From Polyangiaceae bacterium (GTDB lineage: Bacteria > Myxococcota_A > Polyangia > Polyangiales > Polyangiaceae), in contig JABFXY010000029.1 of NCBI GenBank assembly GCA_013361525.1, forward strand, positions 1 through 64,000: 64,000 nt of DNA, given 5' to 3'. The translations under genes and the position numbers were made by a program. Under the pieces are notes generated by a model, which had not been told where the DNA came from, ran no database searches, and was given only the letters and a program-made list of their open reading frames with translations. Positions 43,192 through 51,346 of the stretch are shown here, in pieces; position 1 is the first letter of the stretch; every line of letters begins with the position of its first letter.

Positions 43192-44793
43192 TCAGCCTGC
43201 GCGCCGCCCCCGCCGAGCACGCGCGGCGGCGACGAGCCCGAGCCCGGCGAGCCACGCGGCGTGGTTCCCCCCACCGCCCGAGGTGGTGTGACAGCTACAT
43301 CCGTCGTCGCCACCTCCGCCGTCGCTGTCGACCGCGGATCCGCCGGAGCCACCCGTCGAAGGATTCCCGCCGGACCCATTGGATCCGCCCGCTGCGGGTC
43401 CGCCACCATTGAGATCACCACCGCCGTCACCGCCTCCGCCCGCGCCGCTCGTGGGCGAATCGTCGGCGTGCTCGTAGGCACCTGCCGCCGGCGGCACCGC
43501 GCGGAGGAAGCCGTCGTGGTCCACGTCGAAGCCATCCGCGGTGTGATCGATACCGGCGCCACGAGCGGGGGAATCACCAACGATGCGGAAGTCGTCGTTC
43601 GTCGGGTCCGAAAAGAGAGCCGCGTCGATATTCGGCACGAAGACATTGCCGCTCGCGTCCCACCCGACGTCGTTACCGGCCGAAATGGCATTGTCGGCGC
43701 CGACGACGAAGTTGTTCCAGCCGACGGCGCCTTCGACCTGATCGCCGAAGACCCGCACCGCGGCGCCGCCGAAGCCGAGCAACGTATTGTGCACGATACG
43801 ATAGGAGACCGGTCCCGGCGTCATGTTCAAATTGGCATAAACGGCATCCTCACCGAACCGCGCAATCACATTGTCGGCAACGGTCGTGTCGTACGCGCCG
43901 AGCACGAACACCCCCATCACCGGCCCATCGGACAGCGTATTCCTCCGAATGTCGCACGACGAATACGTCCCTATCTGAAGGCCTTGCTGCTGGTACTGGA
44001 CGCCTTCTCCGCCGACGCGCCGAATGACATTGTCGTGGACGCTGCAGCCCATGCGCGCCATCCCGACCTGCATCCCGTCCCACCCGGTGTCCTCGACGAG
44101 GACGTGATCGATCTCGATACCCTCGAGGAAATGAGGCTGATGCACCTCGCTCTGGCCGTCGCAGGTGATGGTGTGTCCGTTCGACTGGGTACTCCCGACG
44201 TAGAAGCCCTCGCCGCCCGTGTCGTGGACCCACAAATGGTGGAGGTGCACGTTCCGCTGAATGAAGACGTCTTGGTCGGCGCTTCCGTCGCACAGCGGAT
44301 CCGTCTTGGCCATGACGCCTGCAAACCCGGTATCGAAGACCTCGATATGGTCCACTTCGTAATCGGTGCTCTTGTCGAGGAACCAGAGGCCGATACCCGG
44401 ATAGGGGTCCGTCGCCGGCGCGCTCACGCGAAACCCGTAGGGCTCGTTCGGGTCGCCCGTACCGGTCAAATGAAAGTCGTGCGAGCTTCCCTGAAAGTCG
44501 ATTGCATAAGCGCGATCCGTGTTGTGCACGTTGACGACGCCGCCGCAGTTCTTGACGACGATGGGATCCGCGCTCGTTCCCTTGACCTCGCGGAACCGAA
44601 TGTATTCGTAATCGCCAGCCATCACGCAGACGACATCGCCCGGCATGAAGCCGAGCTCGGTTCCGTTGACCTGCCCGGTGCCGGGCTCGATCGTGTGGTC
44701 GCAGCCGCAGTCGTCCCCAGCCATGGCTCGCGACGCGAACCCGGCAACGAGCATGAAGACAGCGCCACCCAAGAACCGGACGACCGTTCGCAT
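43192..44793 (-). CDS. Beta-helix surface protein with MYXO-CTERM-like sorting tail
   Basis: A 533-residue exported protein. After a signal peptide (FLGGAVFMLVAGFASRAMA), residues about 35-420 are a right-handed parallel beta-helix made of repeated short strands with N-D-N turns (VHNTDRAYAIDFQGSSHD, IDHVLVEDTGWDGMQVG, VHDNVIRRVGGEGVQ, VADNVIARFGEDAVY). This fold is common in pectate-lyase-like and other polysaccharide-binding proteins. A GGxGG-rich stretch follows. The C-terminus is CSCH, a hydrophobic helix AAWLAGLGLVAAA, and RARRGRRAG: the tripartite MYXO-CTERM sorting signal that leads to surface anchoring. The start ATG 44793 lies 31 bases after the clamp-like gene's stop. Confidence 0.82.
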   Translation of the reverse strand: MRTVVRFLGGAVFMLVAGFASRAMAGDDCGCDHTIEPGTGQVNGTELGFMPGDVVCVMAGDYEYIRFREVKGTSADPIVVKNCGGVVNVHNTDRAYAIDFQGSSHDFHLTGTGDPNEPYGFRVSAPATDPYPGIGLWFLDKSTDYEVDHIEVFDTGFAGVMAKTDPLCDGSADQDVFIQRNVHLHHLWVHDTGGEGFYVGSTQSNGHTITCDGQSEVHQPHFLEGIEIDHVLVEDTGWDGMQVGMARMGCSVHDNVIRRVGGEGVQYQQQGLQIGTYSSCDIRRNTLSDGPVMGVFVLGAYDTTVADNVIARFGEDAVYANLNMTPGPVSYRIVHNTLLGFGGAAVRVFGDQVEGAVGWNNFVVGADNAISAGNDVGWDASGNVFVPNIDAALFSDPTNDDFRIVGDSPARGAGIDHTADGFDVDHDGFLRAVPPAAGAYEHADDSPTSGAGGGGDGGGDLNGGGPAAGGSNGSGGNPSTGGSGGSAVDSDGGGGDDGCSCHTTSGGGGNHAAWLAGLGLVAAARARRGRRAG

Positions 44794-44824
44794 CCTCGAA
44801 GGATACGCCACTCGACGGGCTTGT

Positions 44825-46585
44825 CTACGGTGCTCGAAACCGACCGACGATCGCCGGCTCGGGGCCGGCCTGTACGATCACGATCTCGTCTCCCACCGCA
44901 ATGGCGAGCTTGTGTGCTGCCGGGTCGAACGCCGCCGCCGAGATGACCGCATTGATTCGAAACAGCGTCGTTTCACCGTCGCTCACGACCCCTGTCCCGT
45001 GGAGCAGTCGGAGGTCGTTTTGGGCCGTGAGGGCGATGGCGCATGCGGCGCCAATGCCGTCCCATTCATCGCGCTCGTAGATCGTCCGCTCCTCCTCGTC
45101 GTCGCCTTCTGCGCGCGCCCGCAGTTGCCCGTCGGGAGGAGGGACGAGCAGGACCGGAGCCTTGTCGTCGATCAACGCCTGCATGACCGGATCGAGCAAC
45201 GGAACCCCGGTATCGAGGTCGAGCACGGCCGTATCGTCGTCCTCACCGACCCACGCAATCCGAGCATCGCGCGACATCGAAATCACGCCGGGCCGGTCAC
45301 CCCCCCAGCGAAGCGCGGCCGGAGCTTCCTCCCTCTCGGAATCGCCATCCATCGAAGGCGGCGCGACGTCGCCGACGACCAAGTCCTCCGGCTGGTCGTT
45401 TTCAATCAATCGCCACGGGAGATCTTCCGGATACGTGGACAAGAGCTCGCCGCGGTCGAGGTCGAAGACGCCGACGCTCGACTTGCCACCTTTGTGGTCC
45501 CAATAGGTATCTTGCTCGAACCAGTCCCATTCGCTGTGCATCCAGGTCGCCATTCGCAACCGAGACCCATGCACGCTCGTTGCGAGCCGTCCGGTCGTCG
45601 GAAGCTCCGCAATGACCCCACCTGTCGAATCGACGAGCCACGACCCTCGCGCGCGCTGAACGAACAGCTGCGTTTCGTTCACGAAAATGATCCCCGCAAT
45701 CTCGTCGGTCGCGTCGTCCGGCACCTTTCGGGGCGGCCCCATCAGCGGCACGGGAGCAGGTGGACGTTTCGGCTCGGGCCATAGACGAGTCACGACCGGC
45801 GTGGCCACCGTCTTGGCGACCACGGACTCGAATGCTCGTTGCACCAATCGCTGCTCGTTGCGCGTGATGATTGGAGGCGCCTCCAATTCGATCAACCGCG
45901 ATTGGCGATTGGCATGTTGGACGAGCACACGCCACGCCTCGTTGAGCGGGCCGATCCAAGGGTCGACCATCCCGCGGACGAGCTCGCCGAAGAACGGCCG
46001 CGTCGAGGGCGGCGGAACCGGAATGTTGCGGGTCACGACCACGCCGACGAGGGCTCGATCGGCGCCGGCCCGCTCCAATGCAGCGGCCAGCCCGCTGGGT
46101 CCCGTCGTTTCGCCCTCGCAATCATCCATATCGGCGTTCACGTCCTCGCCATCGAGCCATGCCTCACAGGCGGCGGTTGCGCGCACTTGATCGTCGGAGA
46201 TGCCCAGCTTCTCGGCGACGAGCGCGACGAGCTCGGGGTGGAGGACCCCGTCGACCGTGATATGGCCGCAGCGCCGTTCGCGCAAAGAGCTGGCCCCGCA
46301 AAGGACACCACATTTGTCGCATATGGTGCCGGCGTGGTCCTCGCCGGCGAGCTTCCCGCAAGCGCACACGAAGGAGCGGACCGGTCCGAAGATCTTCTGG
46401 CAGAAGATGCCGTCTCTGGCAGGGCGCCTGCCGCTACCGCTCCACCGATGCATCAAATCCATGCTCGTGACGCGCCCGTGCGACCGCTCGCCATCGGGGG
46501 CGTCGGCGTCGAGCAAACGGGCGCCGACCCATTGAAGGTCGGAGACGACCTCCACGGGCGCAAAGAACCTCTCTCGAATCGTCAT
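44825..46585 (-). CDS. RNA polymerase beta-prime clamp-like protein (RpoC N-terminal module) with propeller-like C-terminus
   Basis: A 586-residue cytosolic protein with no signal peptide. Residues 55-110 closely match the beta-prime zinc-binding domain: RDGIFCQKIFGPV, then zinc cysteines C74, C76, C89 and C92 with the same spacing as RpoC (2, 13, 3), and LRERRCGHI. Residues 188-255 match the next clamp landmarks: IPVPPPSTRP (RpoC LPVLPPDLRP) and the clamp-helix coiled coil PLNEAWRVLVQHANRQSRLI - APPIITRNEQRLVQ, which in RpoC binds sigma region 2. Similarity then stops: the lid, rudder and catalytic NADFDGD barrel are absent. Residues 300-586 are propeller-like repeats (VGVFDLDRGELLSTYP, AVLDLDTGVPLL). 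The reading frame is intact, with a good ggagaaag site before ATG 46585. It is not a fragment of a broken rpoC, because the C-terminal half is unrelated. A sigma-binding or polymerase-mimic role is my inference. Confidence 0.88.
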   Translation of the reverse strand: MTIRERFFAPVEVVSDLQWVGARLLDADAPDGERSHGRVTSMDLMHRWSGSGRRPARDGIFCQKIFGPVRSFVCACGKLAGEDHAGTICDKCGVLCGASSLRERRCGHITVDGVLHPELVALVAEKLGISDDQVRATAACEAWLDGEDVNADMDDCEGETTGPSGLAAALERAGADRALVGVVVTRNIPVPPPSTRPFFGELVRGMVDPWIGPLNEAWRVLVQHANRQSRLIELEAPPIITRNEQRLVQRAFESVVAKTVATPVVTRLWPEPKRPPAPVPLMGPPRKVPDDATDEIAGIIFVNETQLFVQRARGSWLVDSTGGVIAELPTTGRLATSVHGSRLRMATWMHSEWDWFEQDTYWDHKGGKSSVGVFDLDRGELLSTYPEDLPWRLIENDQPEDLVVGDVAPPSMDGDSEREEAPAALRWGGDRPGVISMSRDARIAWVGEDDDTAVLDLDTGVPLLDPVMQALIDDKAPVLLVPPPDGQLRARAEGDDEEERTIYERDEWDGIGAACAIALTAQNDLRLLHGTGVVSDGETTLFRINAVISAAAFDPAAHKLAIAVGDEIVIVQAGPEPAIVGRFRAP

Positions 46586-46598
46586 GGGCTTTCTCCAT

Positions 46599-47348
46599 TC
46601 ACCGAGGCTCGACGTCGAAGATCTCGAGGACCGCGCGCTGCCGGTCATTCTGCGTGAGCCGCCAGCAACGCGCGATCTCGGGCTCCGTGTGCAGAGTGCG
46701 GTCGGTATCGGCGATGGCGCGGACGTCGCCGGCGAGCTGCAAGTGAATCGTGCCCGGTTCGACGCCGATGCCTTCCAGGCGCACGAGCTGAATGGCCGGC
46801 GCCAATGGAACCTTTTGGCCGGGTTCGATCACCACCCTGCGAAACCCGGGGATGTCGACCTCGCGCTTTTCGTCCGACGTGACCATGTGGGCGACGACGA
46901 GCCGCCGTCTCGGACAATCAGCGGCGGGTTTGTACGCATTGCGAACTGCGTTGGTCATGCACATCGCCGGCTTCGGGCCGGCGCTCGTATCTCCCTGCCA
47001 CCCAGCAGCCTCGAGGGCTCCCTCCTTCGACAGTGAGACGTCGACCCGAGCCATGTAGGCACCGAGCCGGGCTTTGGGAATGCCTTTGAGGCATCCATCC
47101 CATGCGGGCAACGTCCGACCGATCCATTCGCAATCCGAGAGCGCGCAATGGGAATCGTTCTGGGGTGGCGGCGGCGCCGAGATGGCCTGCGTCGATGCAA
47201 TGGGCTCCGGCTCGTCGATTGGTGACGCAGGCGAGGCCACGGCGCTCGAAGCGCGCGGTTCCGGTACCTCCGACCTCGCCGGCGGGCTCGCGCCACAGCT
47301 CGACACGGCGAGCCAACCGCCGAGGCACGCCTCGCGCGCGCCGATCAT
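46599..47348 (-). CDS. Lipoprotein upstream of the RpoC-clamp-like gene
   Basis: A 249-residue predicted lipoprotein. The signal segment (EACLGGWLAVSSCGAS) ends in the lipobox AVSSC, followed by a Pro/Ser/Glu-rich spacer. The mature domain contains about seven cysteines, including CALSDCEW and MCMTNAVRN, and a C-terminal half that looks beta-rich (PIQLVRLEGIGVEPGTIHLQL type). No family recognised. Its start overlaps the stop of the protease gene (ATGA), and its own stop lies 13 bases before the clamp-like gene, so all three are one transcriptional and translational unit. Confidence 0.72.
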   Translation of the reverse strand: MIGAREACLGGWLAVSSCGASPPARSEVPEPRASSAVASPASPIDEPEPIASTQAISAPPPPQNDSHCALSDCEWIGRTLPAWDGCLKGIPKARLGAYMARVDVSLSKEGALEAAGWQGDTSAGPKPAMCMTNAVRNAYKPAADCPRRRLVVAHMVTSDEKREVDIPGFRRVVIEPGQKVPLAPAIQLVRLEGIGVEPGTIHLQLAGDVRAIADTDRTLHTEPEIARCWRLTQNDRQRAVLEIFDVEPR

Positions 47349-48877
47349 CGAATCTCCGGAAAGCGCGCCATTGCGTTGCGCAATGGTACGGCGAAGCTGA
47401 CACCCGCCTCGACGTTCGCGACGTCGATCCCGATCGGTGCGCCACGAAGATCGACGACGGCCTCCCCGGCCGTGAATCGGTCCGCGTCGTGTGCGAACAC
47501 CTCACCGACCTCGACCGGTGGATGCTCCTCGTAATGGTGCGCGTTCACCATTCCACATCCGAGGTTGACGCGCGGCGGACGGACCTCGCCCGGCGTTCGA
47601 GAGAGACCGGTGACGAAGCCCGAACCGATCCAATCGTTGCCGGCCGATATGGTGCGAATCTCTGCGGCGAGCGACGCTTCGGCGATAGAAAGCGTAAGCA
47701 CGGCGTCATCGAGCGGCTCACAGCGAAGCAGCGCGAGCTCACCCCGAATCGCCACGATCTCGGAGCAAGGTTTGTCGTCCAAGCCATTTCGAGAGACGCG
47801 GGGCAGCGCCGCACGCATTTCACCATCGGCTTTCGCGACCGCATTCTTGACGGTAAGAACGAGCCCGGGGCGGCCCACCGAAATGCCACCCACCGCGGAG
47901 CGGCCGGACGGCGCGACGACCACCAACGCTTTACGGATGTCGTCTCCCGGCTCGTTCGTGAGCGCGAGCGCGTCGTGCCGTTTCGATTCGGTCTTTGCCG
48001 CCCTCGACACTCCCGAATGTTGGGTCGCGCGCGGTGGCGCGAGCGCCAAGCTGCGCAAGATCGCCGGCGACGCTGCAACCGGTGAAGCAATGCCGGTTCC
48101 GACGATGATTCCGACGAGCTCGCCGCTGTCGTCGATCATCGCGCCGCCGCTCATTCCGCGGGCTATGCCGCAATCGGCTTGCAGCATCGAGTCGAAGTGT
48201 CCCAACGTCTTCGGCGCCCGACCGCGCCCGGCAAACTCCTTCGGCTCGAAGACGTAGCTCGTCGATTGAACGACACCCGCGGAGCGCGTCGCCGCATGGT
48301 CGGCGGGGTCGCTCGCGTGTCCGCCGCATACGACCCAATCGCCCGGAGCGGCGGCAGGCCCGAGCTCGACCCAAGGAAGGGCGGCGACCGCGCCTCGTTG
48401 TGCGTCGTCGGCCGGCCGCAGCTTCGCCGCCGCAAGATCGTGCGCCTCGTCGCGCGCGACCACTTCGAGCTTCACCGTCGTGCCATTGTCGAGCACGGCT
48501 CGATAGCGATCCGAAACCTCGCTGACGACGTGAGCGGCCGTGATGATTCCGCCCGCTTGCGTGACAAGCGTTCCGGTCCCGTGCATGTCGACGACGCCGT
48601 CCTCGCCGAGGTGCTCGACCCGCAGCGTGATCTTTTCGACCTGGGCGAAGCGCGTAGCCAAGACTCGCTGGTCGGGGACGACCGCGCCTTGGAGCTTGCG
48701 CGAGACGGGAGGCGCGACCACCACCTCGGTAGGGGTCGGCACCGCCGTCACCCCCGCTGATGCAGTCGATGCCGACGACGACGTCGCCGATCTATCCGAA
48801 CCGGGCGCAACGCAGGCGATCGCGACGGCCGACACCGTAGCGATTAGCGACCGAAGCGCGACTCGTGACGCACCCAT
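47345..48877 (-). CDS. Trypsin-like serine protease lipoprotein with a second, degenerate protease-like half
   Basis: A 510-residue exported protein. The signal peptide ends in VAIACVAPG, a possible lipobox. Residues about 80-280 form an active-looking trypsin/HtrA-type protease: His in GGIITAAHVV, Asp in DEAHDLAAAKL, Ser in GIARGMSGGAM, then LVGIIVGTG. The last 200 residues recall the same fold (GRPGLVLTVKNAV, EIVAIRGELALLRCEP, AGVSFAVPLR) without a catalytic Ser. No PDZ domain is present. It is probably periplasmic or on the outer-membrane inner face. Its stop overlaps the next lipoprotein start, placing it in the same operon as the RNA-polymerase-clamp-like gene. The ATG at 48877 was chosen for the signal peptide. 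Confidence 0.85.
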   Translation of the reverse strand: MGASRVALRSLIATVSAVAIACVAPGSDRSATSSSASTASAGVTAVPTPTEVVVAPPVSRKLQGAVVPDQRVLATRFAQVEKITLRVEHLGEDGVVDMHGTGTLVTQAGGIITAAHVVSEVSDRYRAVLDNGTTVKLEVVARDEAHDLAAAKLRPADDAQRGAVAALPWVELGPAAAPGDWVVCGGHASDPADHAATRSAGVVQSTSYVFEPKEFAGRGRAPKTLGHFDSMLQADCGIARGMSGGAMIDDSGELVGIIVGTGIASPVAASPAILRSLALAPPRATQHSGVSRAAKTESKRHDALALTNEPGDDIRKALVVVAPSGRSAVGGISVGRPGLVLTVKNAVAKADGEMRAALPRVSRNGLDDKPCSEIVAIRGELALLRCEPLDDAVLTLSIAEASLAAEIRTISAGNDWIGSGFVTGLSRTPGEVRPPRVNLGCGMVNAHHYEEHPPVEVGEVFAHDADRFTAGEAVVDLRGAPIGIDVANVEAGVSFAVPLRNAMARFPEIR

Positions 48878-48970
48878 GCGACGCCTGACACCTCGCCACC
48901 ATGAGAGCATGGCAAGGCCAGTCGAGTACGCGCGGGCGCGCACGATCTTCCCTACGCAGCAAGGTTTTGG

Positions 48971-49897
48971 TCACGGGGCGATCCAGCGAATGGGCACCTC
49001 CGCCTTGTTCCACAAGCCCGCAATCGGCTGCGAGCCCTTGAACGGCGGCGCGAGCGATTGGGAAAACGGCCGTCGGAGCTCGGTGCGAGGCCGAGGCGAC
49101 AAGACGATCTTCGACCCATCCACCTTTCCGTCGAGCGCGTAACCCCGATTCGTCACCTTGCGCGCGGAGCAGCTGCCCGCTTTGTCTCGGGTCCCCTGCT
49201 CCTTGTACTCGCTCCGCTCGATCGGGACCTGGAGACACCGCATTTTCGACGGTTCCGCCGAGCAGAAAACCAGGTCCCGCTGCATGCTCCCGTTCTCGGC
49301 GCAAAGGCCCATATCGGAGTCGTGTTGCTCGACCTCTACCTCTGCCCACCAGCGTACGGGCGAATCCCCTTCCCTCTCCCGCGCGTCGCTGCGAACGACG
49401 ACGTAATGGCTGAAGCCGCCGACGCCGCTACTGAATCCGTGTGCGAGCTCGACCGTGCCGACTTTTCCGCCGCGCTTGATATAGAGATATTGCTTCTCCT
49501 CGCCGAAGGGGATCTTCGGGCGCAGGACGAGCACCGCGGTTTGCAGATCGCCGGTCTCGCGCTCGTCGACGACCTCGATGGTGAAGTCTTCGGCCGGCGG
49601 TAGCTCGTCTTCCCCGAGCGGCACACCCGATTTGCTGAAGAACGTGCCGCCGTCCCGACGCCAGACCTCGGCGAGACGTTTCGCGACGCCCTCAGGGCTA
49701 TCGGTCGGCACCACTTCCTGAGCGGGGGCGGGGGTGGGCTCGACCGGCGCCGGCTCAGGCGTCGTCGCAACGGGGTCCGCGGATGGGACAGCCGCGGGCG
49801 ACGGCGCGGGTCGAGCGTCCGGCGTCTGCACCTCGGGCGTCGCGGCGCAGGCTGCGAGGAATGAAACGGTGCCTAGAAAGGAAACGGCGCGGAGCAA
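48971..49897 (-). CDS. Lipoprotein, first gene of the RpoC-clamp-like cluster
   Basis: A predicted lipoprotein of 308 residues if started at the TTG at 49897, chosen because it gives the signal peptide LLRAVSFLGTVSFLAACAAT with lipobox LAAC. An ATG at 50026 is in frame but would overlap the divergent gene's start and adds a long non-signal N-terminus. A 65-residue Pro/Ala/Thr spacer precedes a mostly beta mature domain (ELPPAEDFTIEVVDERETG, LYIKRGGKVGTVELAHGF) with four cysteines. Function unknown. It ends 93 bases before the protease gene; whether they share a transcript is uncertain. Confidence 0.65.
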   Translation of the reverse strand: MLRAVSFLGTVSFLAACAATPEVQTPDARPAPSPAAVPSADPVATTPEPAPVEPTPAPAQEVVPTDSPEGVAKRLAEVWRRDGGTFFSKSGVPLGEDELPPAEDFTIEVVDERETGDLQTAVLVLRPKIPFGEEKQYLYIKRGGKVGTVELAHGFSSGVGGFSHYVVVRSDAREREGDSPVRWWAEVEVEQHDSDMGLCAENGSMQRDLVFCSAEPSKMRCLQVPIERSEYKEQGTRDKAGSCSARKVTNRGYALDGKVDGSKIVLSPRPRTELRRPFSQSLAPPFKGSQPIAGLWNKAEVPIRWIAP

Positions 49898-50024
49898 TCG
49901 CGAACGAGTACGCCCGGTTCTGCTCCCGCCTTCCGAACCGTGTCGAACAAGGTTGCTGACGCGCGCCGATAAAGCGTGCGACCGTGCTGTGAAGGAGAGA
50001 ACAACCCTCGAGGGACGTATCGCC

Positions 50025-51344
50025 ATGACGATGACAACGTTCTCGTATCGACGCCGCATCCTCGGATGTGAAGCCTGCGGAACCGCTGTGGAGGTCAACC
50101 CCGGCGGGGGAAGCGTTGCCTGCACGAGCTGCGGCGCACCGGTCGTCGTCACCGCGCGACCGAACACGGCCGTGCCGCGCTCCGCGCCTCGTCCCGAGCC
50201 GCAGCGCATCCAATACCTCAGACAGCAGGACGGCCGCCCGCTGCTGCCACCGCCGGGGCTCGAGTCCTTGATGCAAGGAGGGAAGATCGAGCCCTGGCGA
50301 ATGCAGGAGGCTCGGCAAATCTATACCGGGACGCGAAGGCATCTGCTCTCGGTCCCGTCCGACGTCGCGGCGTCCGAGCGGCTGTTGTTCCTCACGATGC
50401 TGCTCTCGAACACGCTCTCCGAGTCGGGCAACGACCCGGCCCTGCGCTCGCTCTACGAGGGGTCGCTCGAGGCGCTCTCATTGCCGCGCCATCGTCAAAT
50501 GATGCGCGGGTATCTGGCGCGCCACGCTGCACGCACCAATGATTTCGAGTCGGCGGAGGCTTGGCTCGCCGGCTGCGACCCGTGCAGCGACGATCTATTG
50601 ACCGACAGCGCTTATCGCGTTTCGCGCGCATTCATCGACACCGGCCTCGGTCGTTATCAAAACGTCGTCGGCATCCTCGGCGCGAGTGAGCAGGATGTCC
50701 CCATCGACGACTCGATGGATCCCGTGGCCGCGGTGCTACGCGCCAATGCGTGGGAGCGGCAGGGCAGACCGGACGCAGCCCAGCAGCAGCTCGCGCGATT
50801 CATGACGCAGGGCCAAGCATCGACGATCGAGCACGTCGTGAAAGCCATGCCTCAGCAATGGCAGGTGTGCGCACAATCGGTTCAAGGGGCCCGCCAAGCG
50901 CACCGCGCTCATGTCGGCGCAAAGGCCGGCACTGCGTGGATCGGGTGGATCCTCCTCGTGTCGGGCTTCTTGCCGCTGCTGGCCATCATTCCGGTCATCC
51001 TGAGCGGCGCGAGCATCATGATGGTCGCGTGGATCGTGATCTTTCCCGTCATCTTCGGAGGCCTCGGGCTCAAGATGATCAAGAGCGCGAACCGTGCGAA
51101 GAAGATCGCCGCGGAGGGTTTGCACGGCACCGCACGCGTCTTGAACGTCCAGCCGACGGGGACGGAAATCAACAATGTCCCGGTGATGGCGATCATCGTC
51201 CAGGTGCAGGTGAGCGGCCACCCGCCCGTGCAAGCGCAGGCGAAGAAGCTGCTTCACCACGGCCAAGCAGGAGTGCTGATGAACCGCGAGCTACCCTGTA
51301 TTTGGCACCCCGGCTTTCCGACCGAGGTCGTATTGGATATTTGA
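50025..51344 (+). CDS. Zinc-ribbon membrane protein with helical middle domain
   Basis: A 439-residue protein of unknown function. It starts with a double zinc ribbon (GCEACG at residues 14-19 and ACTSCGAP near 31-38), then a Pro/Arg-rich linker and a helical, TPR-like region of about 200 residues (RGYLARHAARTNDFESAEAWL, AVLRANAWERQGRPDAAQQQL). Two transmembrane helices follow near residues 310-360 (WILLVSGFLPLLAIIPVIL and MMVAWIVIFPVIFGGLGL), and the last 75 residues are a small cytosolic beta domain. The ATG at 50025 or 50031 could start it. It diverges from the lipoprotein cluster and converges on the aminotransferase gene with two bases between. Confidence 0.7.
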   Translation: MTMTTFSYRRRILGCEACGTAVEVNPGGGSVACTSCGAPVVVTARPNTAVPRSAPRPEPQRIQYLRQQDGRPLLPPPGLESLMQGGKIEPWRMQEARQIYTGTRRHLLSVPSDVAASERLLFLTMLLSNTLSESGNDPALRSLYEGSLEALSLPRHRQMMRGYLARHAARTNDFESAEAWLAGCDPCSDDLLTDSAYRVSRAFIDTGLGRYQNVVGILGASEQDVPIDDSMDPVAAVLRANAWERQGRPDAAQQQLARFMTQGQASTIEHVVKAMPQQWQVCAQSVQGARQAHRAHVGAKAGTAWIGWILLVSGFLPLLAIIPVILSGASIMMVAWIVIFPVIFGGLGLKMIKSANRAKKIAAEGLHGTARVLNVQPTGTEINNVPVMAIIVQVQVSGHPPVQAQAKKLLHHGQAGVLMNRELPCIWHPGFPTEVVLDI

Positions 51345-51346
51345 GA

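Noticed and set aside
41601..43691. 696-residue minus-strand open frame
   Set aside because: Crosses two genes on opposite strands and shows no coherent domain.
44825..46585. Pseudogene or fragment of rpoC
   Set aside because: The reading frame is intact over 586 codons, has a good ribosome-binding site, tight operon spacing, and an unrelated C-terminal half with the same codon bias.
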